DNA of 64,000 nt from Allosphingosinicella vermicomposti (GCF_003012815.1 NZ_PXYJ01000002.1:516196-580195); one strand, 5' to 3'; shown: positions 17,107-26,667, counted from the stretch's first letter. The notes: generated by a model not told the origin, from the letters alone. Program-made: numbers and translations.

Positions 17107-17774
17107 CAAAGGGCAAGGGCCTTAAAGAGCGCGTCAGGACCGCGAAAGGCCGCAAGACGAGCTCAACGCGCTGGTTGCAGCGGCAATTGAACGACCCTTA
17201 TGTGAAGAAGGCGAAGGCGGAAGGCTATCGTTCCCGAGCGGCGTACAAGCTGCTCGAACTGGACGAAAGGTTCGGCCTGCTGAAAAGTGCCAATCGCGTC
17301 GTCGACCTCGGCATTGCGCCGGGCGGCTGGAGCCAGGTGGTGCGGCAGAAGGTGCCCGGTTCCACGGTCGTCGGTATCGACCTGCTGCCCACCGATCCGC
17401 TGGACGGGGTCACCATCCTGCAGATGGACTTCATGACCGATGAAGCCGCCGAATTGCTGAAAGAAGCGCTTGGCGGTCAGGCCGATCTCGTTCTGTCCGA
17501 TATGGCCGCGAACACGGTGGGACATCAGCAGACCGATCACCTCCGCACCATGGCATTGGTCGAAGCGGGCCTCTACTTTGCAAGCGAGGTGCTCCGCCCA
17601 GGCGGCGCTTATGTCGCCAAGGTGTTGGCGGGCGGCGCGGACAACAACCTCGTCGCCGAATTGAAGCGGCTCTTCACGACAGTGAAGCACGCCAAGCCCC
17701 CCGCGAGCCGCAAGGATTCGTCCGAATGGTATGTGATCGCGCAGGGGTTCAAGGGAGATGCTCCTCTCCCCTGA
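17103..17774 (+). CDS. rlmE: 23S rRNA 2'-O-ribose methyltransferase RlmE (FtsJ)
   Basis: 223 residues, methylating U2552 (E. coli numbering) in the peptidyl transferase A-loop of 23S rRNA. The start overlaps the ppx stop by four bases. SRAAYKLLELDERF leads into the SAM-binding DLGIAPGGWSQVV; further motifs are GIDLLPTDPL, LVLSDMAANTVG and the catalytic K-D-K-E set (Lys of SRAAYK, Asp of SDMA, Lys of YVAKVLAGG, Glu of SSEWYVIA). An N-terminal basic arm (about 1-35) probably binds RNA. Confidence 0.95.
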   Translation: MTKGKGLKERVRTAKGRKTSSTRWLQRQLNDPYVKKAKAEGYRSRAAYKLLELDERFGLLKSANRVVDLGIAPGGWSQVVRQKVPGSTVVGIDLLPTDPLDGVTILQMDFMTDEAAELLKEALGGQADLVLSDMAANTVGHQQTDHLRTMALVEAGLYFASEVLRPGGAYVAKVLAGGADNNLVAELKRLFTTVKHAKPPASRKDSSEWYVIAQGFKGDAPLP

Positions 17775-17783
17775 CGGAGGGGG

Positions 17784-18545
17784 CTATTTGGCCCGCGCTT
17801 CGGCAATGGCTTTCTTGAGCGCCTCGTAACCGACGGCGCCTTGCAGCACCGTGGCGCCTATCACGAAAGCGGGCGTGCCGGTCATGTTGAGCGTGCGGGC
17901 AAGATCGTAATTCTTTTCGATCTCGCTCTGGTAGGCGCCATTATTCTTCGCCGCAGCAACCTTTGCCGGATCGAGACCCGTCGCCGTCTGCGCCGCTTTC
18001 ACATTGGCGTCGGTCGGACGGCCAAGGTCGAACAATTTATTGTGGAAGACCGCATATTTGCCGGTTTCCGCCGCGGCGAGGCTGACGAGAGCCGCCTCCT
18101 GACTTGCATCGCCCAGCACCGGGAATTCGCGCCAGACGACCTTCAACTTCTTGTCCTCATTCAACAGGCGCAGGACGTCCGCCTGGCTCGCCTTGCAATA
18201 GCCGCAGGCATAATCGAAGAATTCGACGAGCACGACATCGCCGTCCGCCGCGCCCGCCCAGGCACCCTTGAACGGCGTTTCGAGCGCGGCGCGATTTTCG
18301 TTCACCGCTTGCGCCATCTGTTTGCCGTGGAGCCGCTCCATTGCCTCTGGAATGATCTCGGGATGTTCGAGAATATAATCGCGCACGATCTTTTCGATCG
18401 CCGCCTTGTCGCTCGACACGGCTCCACCCGGTGCGAGCGCCATTGCCGACGCGCCGATCAGCGCCCCCACCAAGCCTGCGGCCAAAATCATTCTCCTGGA
18501 TTTGAGTGTGTCGAGGATGCCGCGCCTCGCCCCGGGCGCCATCAC
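17784..18545 (-). CDS. DsbA-like thioredoxin-fold thiol oxidoreductase
   Basis: 253 residues with an N-terminal membrane anchor or signal (about 17-38), a helical DsbA-like insertion region (IEKIVRDYILEHPEIIPEAMERL) and a thioredoxin domain carrying CGYC (Cys114, Cys117) and the cis-Pro loop TGTPAFVIG. This layout matches the Com1/BdbD-like family of periplasmic disulfide oxidoreductases found with M48 proteases. Its ATG overlaps the stop of the upstream BepA-like gene (ATGATG context), so it is translationally coupled and both act in the periplasm. Confidence 0.9.
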   Translation of the reverse strand: MMAPGARRGILDTLKSRRMILAAGLVGALIGASAMALAPGGAVSSDKAAIEKIVRDYILEHPEIIPEAMERLHGKQMAQAVNENRAALETPFKGAWAGAADGDVVLVEFFDYACGYCKASQADVLRLLNEDKKLKVVWREFPVLGDASQEAALVSLAAAETGKYAVFHNKLFDLGRPTDANVKAAQTATGLDPAKVAAAKNNGAYQSEIEKNYDLARTLNMTGTPAFVIGATVLQGAVGYEALKKAIAEARAK

Positions 18546-19975
18546 CGTTTCTTGTCTTTCTTGATCGCGGCTTCCGAAACCATCTTGATATCCTGCGCGC
18601 GGATCCAGTCAGCGCTTCCTTCCGGAACGCCGTGCAACGCCATTTCCGCGCTGGCAAGGGCGAGGCGCGGGTCGCCCTGCAGATTATAGCGCTCGGCTGT
18701 GGCGAGCGCGGCGCGGGCCGGGTCGCCCTCCCGATCATAGATGATGCCGAGCTGATACCAGGCGAAGGGGTTCGAATTGTCCCGCGCCACCGCAGCGCGA
18801 AGCACCTTCTTCGCCTCTCCGAAATTTTCCGGATTCTCGGTCGCGATCAAGGCGTGACCGAACAGGCCCGCGATCAGTGGCTGATCGGGCGCGCGCTGAA
18901 CGGCATCGCGCAGGAAGTCCACCGCTTCGGCCGGGCGTCCGGATTCGAGCAGCACCTGCCCCTTCAATTCCAGGAAATAAGGGTCGTGCGGCGCCTGCGC
19001 GAGGAGGCTGTCTACTTCCGCCACCGCTTTTTCCGGAAAGGCGTTCTTGTGATAGGCGTAAGCGCGCGCATAGCGGGCAGGCACGCTTTTGTCCGTTTCG
19101 GGATAAGCGACAAAGGTCTGGCGCGGCTCGTTGACGAAGCCGATCAGCTTCGCCTTCACGCGCTGGAAACGAGCCTCGAGCGCCGCATCGGTCGGCTTGT
19201 CCCAGGCCCGATCCTGCTTGTAGCGATCCTCCAGCCACTGGACGCGCTGGCCCGACAAGGGGTGGGTGCGCCCGTAACTATCCTCCTGCGGGATGGCGAG
19301 GCGGAATTCCTGGTTCTGGAGCTTGCGGAAGAAGGAGAGCGAACCTTTGCCGCTGACGCCCGCCCCGGCGAGATAATTGGCGCCCGCCTGGTCCGCGCTC
19401 GATTCCTCGGACTGAAGGTAAGCGAGGAACTTGCCCATCGCCGCCTGCTGGCCCGCCGCCATGATGCCCGCGCCCGCCTCGCCCGCGCCTGCCGCCATTG
19501 CGGCGGCGCCAAGGATCAGCGAGAGAATGGTAATGCCGGTCGCGGTGCTCGCGCCCTGATTGTAGCGGATGATATGCCCGCCGGTGATGTGGCCGAGCTC
19601 GTGTGCGATAACGCCCTGCACTTCATTGGCATTGTCGGCGGCGGTGACGAGGCCCGAATGGATATAAACGATCTGCCCGCCCGCGACGAAGGCGTTGATC
19701 GTCCGGTCGCCGACCAGCACGATCTCGACATTTTCAGGCCGAAGCCCCGCCGCTTCGATGATCGGGCGGGACATGTCCTTGAACAAAGCCTCGGTCTCGG
19801 CATCGCGAAGGATGGACTGCGCGGCGGCGGGCTGAATGAGGGCGCCAAAGCTGAGCGCCAGGAGCATGATGAAACGCACAATCTGTGCTCCGGCGAAAGC
19901 CGGAGTCCAGCGGCGCGGCAGGAAGGACTGGGTTCCGGCCTTCGCCGGAACACGGGATGCGCGTTGACCCATCAT
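18542..19975 (-). CDS. M48 family zinc metalloprotease with TPR domain (BepA-like)
   Basis: 477 residues if started at the MMGQRAS codons, which have a strong ribosome site (AAGGAGAAAAGG). The catalytic HELGH (His125) and the helix with ESSADQAGANYLAGAG supply zinc ligands; a TPR-rich C-terminal half (about 290-477) probably recruits substrates. BepA-type enzymes assemble or degrade outer-membrane proteins in the periplasm. Residues about 8-31 are encoded by a family C palindromic repeat (19886-19952), so the signal sequence (VRFIMLLALSFGALIQPAAAQ) starts only about residue 33. Alternative starts after the repeat are GTG at 19879 and ATG at 19867, which would avoid the repeat but lack a good ribosome site. 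Co-transcribed with the DsbA-like gene. Confidence 0.9.
   Translation of the reverse strand: MMGQRASRVPAKAGTQSFLPRRWTPAFAGAQIVRFIMLLALSFGALIQPAAAQSILRDAETEALFKDMSRPIIEAAGLRPENVEIVLVGDRTINAFVAGGQIVYIHSGLVTAADNANEVQGVIAHELGHITGGHIIRYNQGASTATGITILSLILGAAAMAAGAGEAGAGIMAAGQQAAMGKFLAYLQSEESSADQAGANYLAGAGVSGKGSLSFFRKLQNQEFRLAIPQEDSYGRTHPLSGQRVQWLEDRYKQDRAWDKPTDAALEARFQRVKAKLIGFVNEPRQTFVAYPETDKSVPARYARAYAYHKNAFPEKAVAEVDSLLAQAPHDPYFLELKGQVLLESGRPAEAVDFLRDAVQRAPDQPLIAGLFGHALIATENPENFGEAKKVLRAAVARDNSNPFAWYQLGIIYDREGDPARAALATAERYNLQGDPRLALASAEMALHGVPEGSADWIRAQDIKMVSEAAIKKDKKR
19886..19952. repeat. Palindromic repeat family C, copy 1 (inside the BepA-like reading frame)
   Basis: GCTCCGGCGAAAGCCGGAG on one side and TTCCGGCCTTCGCCGGAA on the other form two small hairpins. 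It falls between the best ribosome site and the signal sequence of the BepA-like protease, in frame. Confidence 0.85.
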
Positions 19976-20033
19976 CCTTTTCTCCTTCCCGGCGCCTGAA
20001 CAGCCGATGAAGTAAGCTTCACCTTCCCGCACC

Positions 20034-20113
20034 GTCATTCCGGCGAAAGCCGGAATCTCGTGACGAGAACGCGCCTTATTCGTCACGAGACCCCGGCTTG
20101 CGCCGGGGTGACG
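20034..20113. repeat. Palindromic repeat family C, copy 2
   Basis: Begins GTCATTCCGGCGAAAGCC and ends with GGCTTGCGCCGGGGTGAC; TCGTGACGAG/TTCGTCACGAG adds an inner inverted repeat. It lies 29 bases beyond the rne stop codon and upstream of the BepA-like gene. Confidence 0.85.
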
Positions 20114-20142
20114 TTTAAGAAGGCAAAACCTGTTTCATTCGA

Positions 20143-22695
20143 TCATCCGCCGAACGTGCGCTGCCACCAGCCGCGGCGCGGTTCGCCGGTTTCAGTGGCA
20201 TCATTGTCCATCGCGCTGCCGCTGGTCGAGACCGCGGCTTCCTGACGGTCGATCGCCGGTGCTTCGGGCGCGGTGGCCGGAGGCGCCTTGTCTTCAGCAG
20301 CCACGTCGGCCTTCTTCCGGCGCGTACGCTTCGGCTTGGCCGGGGCTTCCTCGGCCGCGTCATTGGCGGCTACCGGTGAGGGCGCGGCTTCGGCTTCTAC
20401 CGGAGCGGCTTCGGCAGCTGGTTCGGTAACGGCATCAGCCTTCTTGCGGCGGGTGCGCTTCGGCTTGGCGGGCACTTCCTCGGCAACAGGTTCCGGCGCG
20501 GCTTCGGCAGTCGGTTCCGGCTGAACCTCGACTTCGGCCACAGCCTCGACGGCGGCTTCCGCTTCGCCCTTCTTGCGGGCGCGCGGGCGGCGGCGGGACT
20601 TGCGGGCCTTTTCGCCCTCTTCCGCTTCCACCGTCTCGACGGCGGCTTCCGGAGCTGCTTCGGCCTCAACCGGGGCGCCTTCGTTCATGCCTTCGGCTTC
20701 GCCCTCGGCAATCTGGCCTTCGCCTTCCTGGCCGTTCCGGCGGCGTCCGCCACGGCGTCCGCGACGGCGGCGGCGGCGTCCGCGACGGTCGCCATCCTCA
20801 TCATCCTCGCCGCGCTCGGCACGTTCAGCTCGCTCGCCGCGTCCACCGCGATCGCGGCCGGAGCGCTGCTCCTGACGCTCTTCCTCTTCCTCGGCTTCTT
20901 CTTCCTCGTCCTCAAACTCCTCGATGAGTTCTTCTTCATCGATGGCGGGAGCGGAGATGGCCGGCTCGTAACGCTTTTCGGGACGGGGGCCGGTGGCCTC
21001 CACGCTCATCTTCGCGCCTTCGAAGCTTTCGTCGATCACCACTTCGACGATCACGCCATAGCGTTCCTCGACCTCGGCGATTTCGGCGCGCTTCTTGTTT
21101 AAGACATAGATGGCGGCCTCGCGTCCGGCGCGCAGCACGATGCGGTTGCCGCGTCCACGGCCCGCTTCATCCTCGATCATGCGCAGCGCCGACAGGCCCG
21201 CCGAAGAGGCGGTGCGCATGAGGCCGGAGCCTTCGCAATGCGGGCAGGGCTTGGTCGACGCTTCGAGCACGCCGGTGCGCAGGCGCTGGCGGCTCATTTC
21301 CATGAGACCGAAGGACGAAATGCGGCCCACCTGGATGCGGGCGCGGTCGTTCTTGAGCGCTTCCTTCATCGCCTTCTCGACCTTACGGACATGGCTGTTC
21401 TGCTCCATGTCGATAAAGTCGATGACGACGAGGCCCGCCATGTCGCGCAGGCGGAGCTGGCGCGCGATTTCGTTTGCGGCCTCGAGGTTCGTAGCAAAGG
21501 CCGTCTGCTCGATATTATGCTCGCGCGTCGAACGGCCCGAGTTGATGTCGATCGATACCAGCGCCTCGGTCGGATTGATGACGAGATAGCCGCCGGACTT
21601 CAGCTGGACGAGCGGCTGATACATGCCGGACAGCTGATCCTCGACTCCATAGCGTTGGAAGAGCGGTACGGGGTCGGCATAGCCGCGGACCTTTTTCACA
21701 TGGCTCGGCATCAGCAATTTCATGAAGGCGCGGGCGTGCTTGTAGCCCTCGTCGCCCTCGACGATCACCTCGTCGATATCGCGATTGTAGATGTCGCGGA
21801 TCGCGCGCTTGATGAGGTCGCTGTCGCCATAAATCAGCGCGGGCGCATCCGATTGCAGCGTCTTCTCGCGAATCTCGTCCCACAGCCGCGCGAGATAATC
21901 GAAGTCGCGCTTGATTTCGCTCTTGGTGCGCTGGAGGCCCGCCGTGCGGACGATACAGCCCATGGTGCGAGGCAGGTTGAGATCGGCCATGATGGCCTTC
22001 AGCCGCTTGCGGTCCGCGCCGTTCGAAATCTTGCGCGAAATGCCGCCGCCGTGGCTAGTGTTCGGCATCAGCACGCAATAGCGGCCGGCGAGGCTCAGAT
22101 AGGTGGTGAGCGCCGCACCCTTATTGCCGCGCTCTTCCTTGACGACCTGGACGAGCAAAACCTGACGGCGCTTGATGACGTCCTGGATCTTGTAGCGGCG
22201 GCGGAGCGCCTGGCGCTTCTTGCGAAGCTCGTCCGCGGCGCTTTCCTCGGGCCGGTTTTCCGTCTTGGCGGGCGGCATGTCGTCATGATGCTCGTCATCG
22301 GCGGTTTCACCCACCTCTTCGACGGCGTCATGGTCGCCTTCCTCATGTTCGTCTTCATCGTCCCAATGATGCTCTTCGGCGGCGCGCAGGCGCTCTTCCT
22401 CGGCCGCATGTTCGGCTTCCTCGCGGAGCAGGGCTTCGCGATCTTCCTTGGGAATCTGATAATAATCGGGATGAATTTCGCTAAAGGCCAGGAAGCCGTG
22501 GCGGTTGCCGCCATAATCGACGAACGCCGCCTGCAAGGACGGTTCGACCCTGGTTACTTTGGCGAGATAGATATTCCCTTTGAGCTGCTTGTGCTCGGCG
22601 GATTCGAAATCAAATTCCTCGATCCGGTTTCCCTTGACGACGGCCACCCGGGTTTCTTCCTGGTGGCGTGCGTCGATCAGCATACGCATGGTCAT
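20143..22695 (-). CDS. rne: Ribonuclease E/G
   Basis: 850 residues, the central mRNA- and rRNA-processing endonuclease. GGAG lies nine bases before the chosen ATG (MTMRMLIDARHQEETRVAVV); a GTG three codons earlier is also in frame. The S1 domain is split by a highly acidic insert of about 80 residues (about 95-170, EEHHWDDEDEHEEGDHD), as usual in alphaproteobacteria. The catalytic core has VIVEGDEGYKHARAFM and the metal-binding VVIDFIDME; the zinc-link is CPHCEGSGL (about residue 480). The C-terminal part (about 600-850) is a disordered scaffold with Glu-rich blocks, an Arg/Gly-rich RNA-binding stretch (RRGRRRRRRGRRGGRRR) and Ala/Glu/Pro repeats containing two KPKRTRRKKAD copies, ending in WWQRTFGG. 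It would nucleate the degradosome. Confidence 0.96.
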   Translation of the reverse strand: MTMRMLIDARHQEETRVAVVKGNRIEEFDFESAEHKQLKGNIYLAKVTRVEPSLQAAFVDYGGNRHGFLAFSEIHPDYYQIPKEDREALLREEAEHAAEEERLRAAEEHHWDDEDEHEEGDHDAVEEVGETADDEHHDDMPPAKTENRPEESAADELRKKRQALRRRYKIQDVIKRRQVLLVQVVKEERGNKGAALTTYLSLAGRYCVLMPNTSHGGGISRKISNGADRKRLKAIMADLNLPRTMGCIVRTAGLQRTKSEIKRDFDYLARLWDEIREKTLQSDAPALIYGDSDLIKRAIRDIYNRDIDEVIVEGDEGYKHARAFMKLLMPSHVKKVRGYADPVPLFQRYGVEDQLSGMYQPLVQLKSGGYLVINPTEALVSIDINSGRSTREHNIEQTAFATNLEAANEIARQLRLRDMAGLVVIDFIDMEQNSHVRKVEKAMKEALKNDRARIQVGRISSFGLMEMSRQRLRTGVLEASTKPCPHCEGSGLMRTASSAGLSALRMIEDEAGRGRGNRIVLRAGREAAIYVLNKKRAEIAEVEERYGVIVEVVIDESFEGAKMSVEATGPRPEKRYEPAISAPAIDEEELIEEFEDEEEEAEEEEERQEQRSGRDRGGRGERAERAERGEDDEDGDRRGRRRRRRGRRGGRRRNGQEGEGQIAEGEAEGMNEGAPVEAEAAPEAAVETVEAEEGEKARKSRRRPRARKKGEAEAAVEAVAEVEVQPEPTAEAAPEPVAEEVPAKPKRTRRKKADAVTEPAAEAAPVEAEAAPSPVAANDAAEEAPAKPKRTRRKKADVAAEDKAPPATAPEAPAIDRQEAAVSTSGSAMDNDATETGEPRRGWWQRTFGG

Positions 22696-23155
22696 GAATG
22701 TCACTCCACGCGCGTACCGCCGCTCCGGGGCCTCCCTCGTCTGTGATGAGAGGGGTAAAGGCCAGAGCAGCGTCGTCCGCGCGCTCGAATATGGACGAAG
22801 GCGCGGAGGATTGCCGCCGCGCCGCCTGTGTCCGGGTTGAAAAGAAAATGTGCGTGTCTGCTGCGCATGGCAGGCCGGAATTCATAACCGGCCGCACAGT
22901 CCCCGCGACAACGCCATGACCCATAAGGGGGCGTTGGAGGTCGGGGGAGAAATGCCTCATGCAGCGTCAACCTAGAAACACCGGCGCGGACGCCGGCAGG
23001 AAATCAAAGGCGGCCATGATGAAATGGGGCGGCCGCCGTTCCGATGCCCTAACAGCTAAGCAGTGCACCGGCAACTGTTAAGGAACCGTGGCCCCGCGCC
23101 GTCAAATCCGCATTTTCGCTGGACCCTCGCGCCATTCCGGCTGCAAACAGCGCCG
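22696..23155. other. Intergenic region with the long rne leader
   Basis: About 460 bases between rne and the divergent amidase gene. A GGCGGCC/GGCCGCC dyad lies near 23010-23040 and a TAACAG/CTGTTA dyad near 23050-23080. E. coli rne is autoregulated through its long 5' leader, and this space could serve a similar role; I see no specific conserved structure. No convincing gene is present. Confidence 0.4.
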
Positions 23156-24007
23156 ATGTTCGCGCTTGCCGCCATGATCGCCGCGTTTCTCGGCCTCGTT
23201 CCCGCGCCGGGCGAGGGGCTGACGATCGGCCTCGATGCTCCGGCGGGCGCGCCCGTGCAGCTGCCTATCGTCGCCGGGCCAGCCAATCCTGCCATCCCGC
23301 TCATCCTGCTCGATCCCGGCCATGGGGGACCAGATCCTGGCGCGATATCGCCGGGCGGCGCGCGGGAAAAGGATGTGACCCTGGCCCTGGCCCGGACGAT
23401 CCGCGACACGCTGGTCCAATCGGGCCGGGTCAGGGTCGCACTCACCCGCGACGATGATCGCCGCATCGGCCTTCGCGACCGCTTCGAGATCGCGCGGCGA
23501 TTGGGCGCGAAGCTGCTCATCTCCCTCCACGCCGATGCCGCCCCCAACCTTCAGGCCACCGGCGCCACCGTCTACAGCCTCTCCGAAGTCGCGTCTGACA
23601 AGGAAGCGGCAGAGCTCGCCAGCCGCGAGAACGCCGCCGAACTGGTTGGCGCGGAGCGGGTGGAAGGGAGCGATGCGGTCAACCGCATCCTCATCGACCT
23701 TGCCCAGCGCGAAAGCATGACCGCCTCCGCCGCCTTTGCCGATTTACTCGTTCGCGAAGCCCAGGGCCGGGTGCCGCTGCGCCCCGAACCGCGCAAATCC
23801 GCCTCGCTCATCGTGTTGAAGGCGCCGGACATCCCCTCGATCCTGTTCGAGGTCGGCTACCTCACCAATGCGGGCGACGCGAATTTCATCATGTCCGATG
23901 AAGGGCGCAAACGGATCGCGACGGCCATGCAGCGGGCGATCGAAATCCACGCGGCGCAATTGATGAGTGCACACGTCGTCACCCCGGCAAAAGCCGGGGT
24001 CTCCTGA
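23156..24007 (+). CDS. N-acetylmuramoyl-L-alanine amidase (AmiC-type)
   Basis: 283 residues. The start at MFALAAMIAAFLGLVPA gives a short signal peptide; an in-frame upstream start (23063) has none. The amidase_3 zinc site is visible: LLDPGHGGPDPGA (His), a Glu in GAREKDVT, ISLHADAAP (His) and the catalytic Glu in SILFEVGYLTN. It cleaves the amide between MurNAc and the stem peptide for daughter-cell separation. It lies directly upstream of the PBP1a gene, a common pairing. The last nine residues (HVVTPAKAGVS region) and the stop codon are encoded by a family C repeat. Confidence 0.92.
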   Translation: MFALAAMIAAFLGLVPAPGEGLTIGLDAPAGAPVQLPIVAGPANPAIPLILLDPGHGGPDPGAISPGGAREKDVTLALARTIRDTLVQSGRVRVALTRDDDRRIGLRDRFEIARRLGAKLLISLHADAAPNLQATGATVYSLSEVASDKEAAELASRENAAELVGAERVEGSDAVNRILIDLAQRESMTASAAFADLLVREAQGRVPLRPEPRKSASLIVLKAPDIPSILFEVGYLTNAGDANFIMSDEGRKRIATAMQRAIEIHAAQLMSAHVVTPAKAGVS

Positions 24008-24056
24008 CGGATGAGCCCATTACCCCTGACAGATCCCGGCTTTCGCCGGGATGACG
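23978..24056. repeat. Palindromic repeat family C, copy 3 (supplies the amidase stop codon)
   Basis: Starts GTCACCCCGGCAAAAGCC and ends GGCTTTCGCCGGGATGAC. The first 30 bases are read in frame by the amidase gene, which stops inside the element. Confidence 0.85.
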
Positions 24057-24115
24057 TGCGACTGGTCTCACCCGCGCTTCACCCCTCCGTTCTTATCGTC
24101 TAGAGCGCTATTCGA

Positions 24116-26650
24116 ATGACCGAAGAATCCCTTTCCCCTCGCCGTTTCGACGTTCGCGCAGCGCTTGCTCCCGCAATTGAGCGGCTGCGCGCGATCTGGC
24201 GCAGCAAGTGGGGGAAAATCGGCGCGGTGCTGATCGGGCTGCCGATCCTCGGCTATTTCCTGCTCTACATTGTTTTCGCAACGACCCTGCCGTCGGCCGA
24301 ATCCCTGCTCACCTATCAGCCGGACCTGCCGACCAACGTGCGCGACATCGACGGCAATCCGGTGCAGACCTTTGCCCGCGAACGGCGTGTCGAACTCTCC
24401 TACGACGAATATCCCCAGCAGCTCGTCCAGGCCTTCATCTCGGCGGAAGACAAGACATTCTTCAGCCACGGCGGCATCGACTATCCGGGCACGATCGGCG
24501 CCGTGTTCGACTATATCGCCAAGGCGGGATCAGGAGCGCGCGCGCGAGGCGGCTCCACCATCACGCAGCAGGTCGCGAAGAACTTGCTGCTCGGCGACGA
24601 ATATTCGGTGACCCGCAAGATCAAGGAAGCCTTCCTCGCCCGCCGGATCGAGGATGTGCTGACCAAGGAGCAAATCCTTGAACTCTACCTCAATCAGATT
24701 TTTCTCGGCCGGAACGCTTATGGCGTGCAATCCGCGGCGCGCGCCTATTTCGACAAAGATGTCGATCAGCTGACCTTGCACGAAGTCGCTTATCTCGCAG
24801 TCCTTCCCAAGGCACCGAGCAATTACGATCCGAAGCGCCACACGCAGCGCGCGCTCGACCGGCGCAATTATGTGCTGCGCGAGATGGAGGGCAATGGCTA
24901 CATCACGGCGGCGCAGCGCAGCGCAGCCGCCGCCGAGCCGCTCGGCACCGTGCAGGGCCCGCGCACCAGCATCAAGAATGTCGGCGGCTATTATATGGAA
25001 GAGGTGCGCCGCCAGCTCATCGACAATTATGGCGAGGCGAAGGAGAAGGGGCCGAACGGCGTCTATTCCGGCGGCCTGTGGGTGCGCACCTCGCTCAACA
25101 CAGCGATGCAGAAGTCGGCGGAAACCGCGCTTCGCGATGCGCTGATGCGCTATGATCGCGGGCGCGGCTGGCGTGATCCAAACCTTTCGGTCGATATGTC
25201 CGGCGATTGGCGCAGCCAGCTTGTCGCGGCCCAATATGGCATTGGCTATGACGATTGGCGCAAGGCCGTGGTGATCGACAAAGCGGGCGGCAGCGCCACG
25301 ATCGGCTTTGAAGACGGCACCACCGCCACCCTCCCCGCATCCGGCGCCGCCATGCCCAAGCGCGGCGGCGGTTCGGCCTTCAATGCGCTCCGCCCCGGCA
25401 TGGTGATTGCGGTAAAGGCCGAGGGCGGTTCCTACGAACTGCGTTCCGTTCCCGAAGTTTCGGGTGGGATGGTGGTGGAGGAAGTGGCGTCGGGGCGCAT
25501 CCTTGCCATGCAGGGCGGCTTCGACGTGCGCGGCTCGTCTTTCAACCGCGCGACGCAGGCGCAGCGTCAGCCGGGATCGACCTTCAAGCCGATCGTTTAT
25601 TCCGCGGCGCTCGACAATGGCATGACACCCGCAACGCTCATCGCCGACGCGCCTTTCTGCGCTTCGCAGGGCGCGGGCATGCCGCAGAAATGTTTCCGAA
25701 ACTTCTCAGGGGGTTATGCAGGCGAACAGACGATGCGATGGGGCCTGGAACAGTCGCGCAACCTCATGACAGTGCGTGCAGCTAGCCAAACAGGAATGGA
25801 CAAGATCATCCGCCTGTCCAAGGCGCTGGGGGTCGGCGAATATGATCCCTATCTCTCCGTTTCGCTTGGCGCGGGCGACACCACGGTCATGAAGATGACC
25901 AACGCCTTCGCTATCCTCGCCAATCAGGGCCGGGCGTTGACCCCCACGCTCATCGATTATGTTCAGGACCGCAACGGCAAGGTCATCTTCCGCGCCGACA
26001 CTCGCCCCTGCGAGGGCTGCAATGCGCCCGATTGGGACGGCAAGCCGATGCCGCGCCCGCCCTTGCGCACCAAGCAGCTCATGGATCCGATGACCGCCTA
26101 TCAGATGGTGCATATCCTCGAAGGCGTCGTCCAGCGCGGCACGGCCCAGAGTCTGCGCGACCTTGGTCGTCCGCTCTTCGGCAAGACCGGCACCACCACC
26201 GGCCCGACCAACGTCTGGTTCATCGGCGGCAGCCAGCAGGTTGTAGCGGGCGTCTATATGGGCTTCGATCAGCCGCGTCCGATGGGCGGCTATGCGCAGG
26301 GCGGCACCCTTGCCGCGCCGATCTTCAAGCAGTTCGCGAAGGAAAGCTTCAAGGACATGCCGGTCATCCCCTTCCGCGCGCCGCAGGGCATCCGGATGGT
26401 GCGGATCGATCGCCGGTCGGGCCAGAAGGTTTTCGGCGCCTGGCCGACGGATGAGCCCAAGGCCGCCGTGATCTGGGAAGCGTTCAAGCCTGAAAGCGAG
26501 CCGCGCCGCGTCGTTCGCCGGGATGCGCTGCCGCCGCCCCGCACCGCACCGGCGAAAGCGGCTGCTCCTGCCGCCAGCGCGCCCGTCAGCGAAGCGCCGC
26601 CAACGCCAAGCAGTAGCGATTTCTTGCAAAAAGAGGGCGGGATTTACTAA
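24116..26650 (+). CDS. mrcA: Penicillin-binding protein 1A (bifunctional transglycosylase/transpeptidase)
   Basis: 844 residues. A transmembrane helix lies at about 42-62. The GT51 glycosyltransferase domain has AFISAEDKTFFSHGGID (catalytic Glu), RGGSTITQQVAKNLLL and KEQILELYLNQIFLGRNAYGV. After a linker/OB-like region with long insert (about 330-470), the transpeptidase domain has QPGSTFKPIVYSAAL (SxxK, about 487), EQSRNLM (SxN) and FGKTGTTTGPTNVWF (KTG, about 689). The C-terminal tail (about 790-844) is Ala/Pro-rich. It polymerises and crosslinks septal and lateral murein. Confidence 0.96.
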   Translation: MTEESLSPRRFDVRAALAPAIERLRAIWRSKWGKIGAVLIGLPILGYFLLYIVFATTLPSAESLLTYQPDLPTNVRDIDGNPVQTFARERRVELSYDEYPQQLVQAFISAEDKTFFSHGGIDYPGTIGAVFDYIAKAGSGARARGGSTITQQVAKNLLLGDEYSVTRKIKEAFLARRIEDVLTKEQILELYLNQIFLGRNAYGVQSAARAYFDKDVDQLTLHEVAYLAVLPKAPSNYDPKRHTQRALDRRNYVLREMEGNGYITAAQRSAAAAEPLGTVQGPRTSIKNVGGYYMEEVRRQLIDNYGEAKEKGPNGVYSGGLWVRTSLNTAMQKSAETALRDALMRYDRGRGWRDPNLSVDMSGDWRSQLVAAQYGIGYDDWRKAVVIDKAGGSATIGFEDGTTATLPASGAAMPKRGGGSAFNALRPGMVIAVKAEGGSYELRSVPEVSGGMVVEEVASGRILAMQGGFDVRGSSFNRATQAQRQPGSTFKPIVYSAALDNGMTPATLIADAPFCASQGAGMPQKCFRNFSGGYAGEQTMRWGLEQSRNLMTVRAASQTGMDKIIRLSKALGVGEYDPYLSVSLGAGDTTVMKMTNAFAILANQGRALTPTLIDYVQDRNGKVIFRADTRPCEGCNAPDWDGKPMPRPPLRTKQLMDPMTAYQMVHILEGVVQRGTAQSLRDLGRPLFGKTGTTTGPTNVWFIGGSQQVVAGVYMGFDQPRPMGGYAQGGTLAAPIFKQFAKESFKDMPVIPFRAPQGIRMVRIDRRSGQKVFGAWPTDEPKAAVIWEAFKPESEPRRVVRRDALPPPRTAPAKAAAPAASAPVSEAPPTPSSSDFLQKEGGIY

Positions 26651-26667
26651 CAGCCCGCCAACACATC

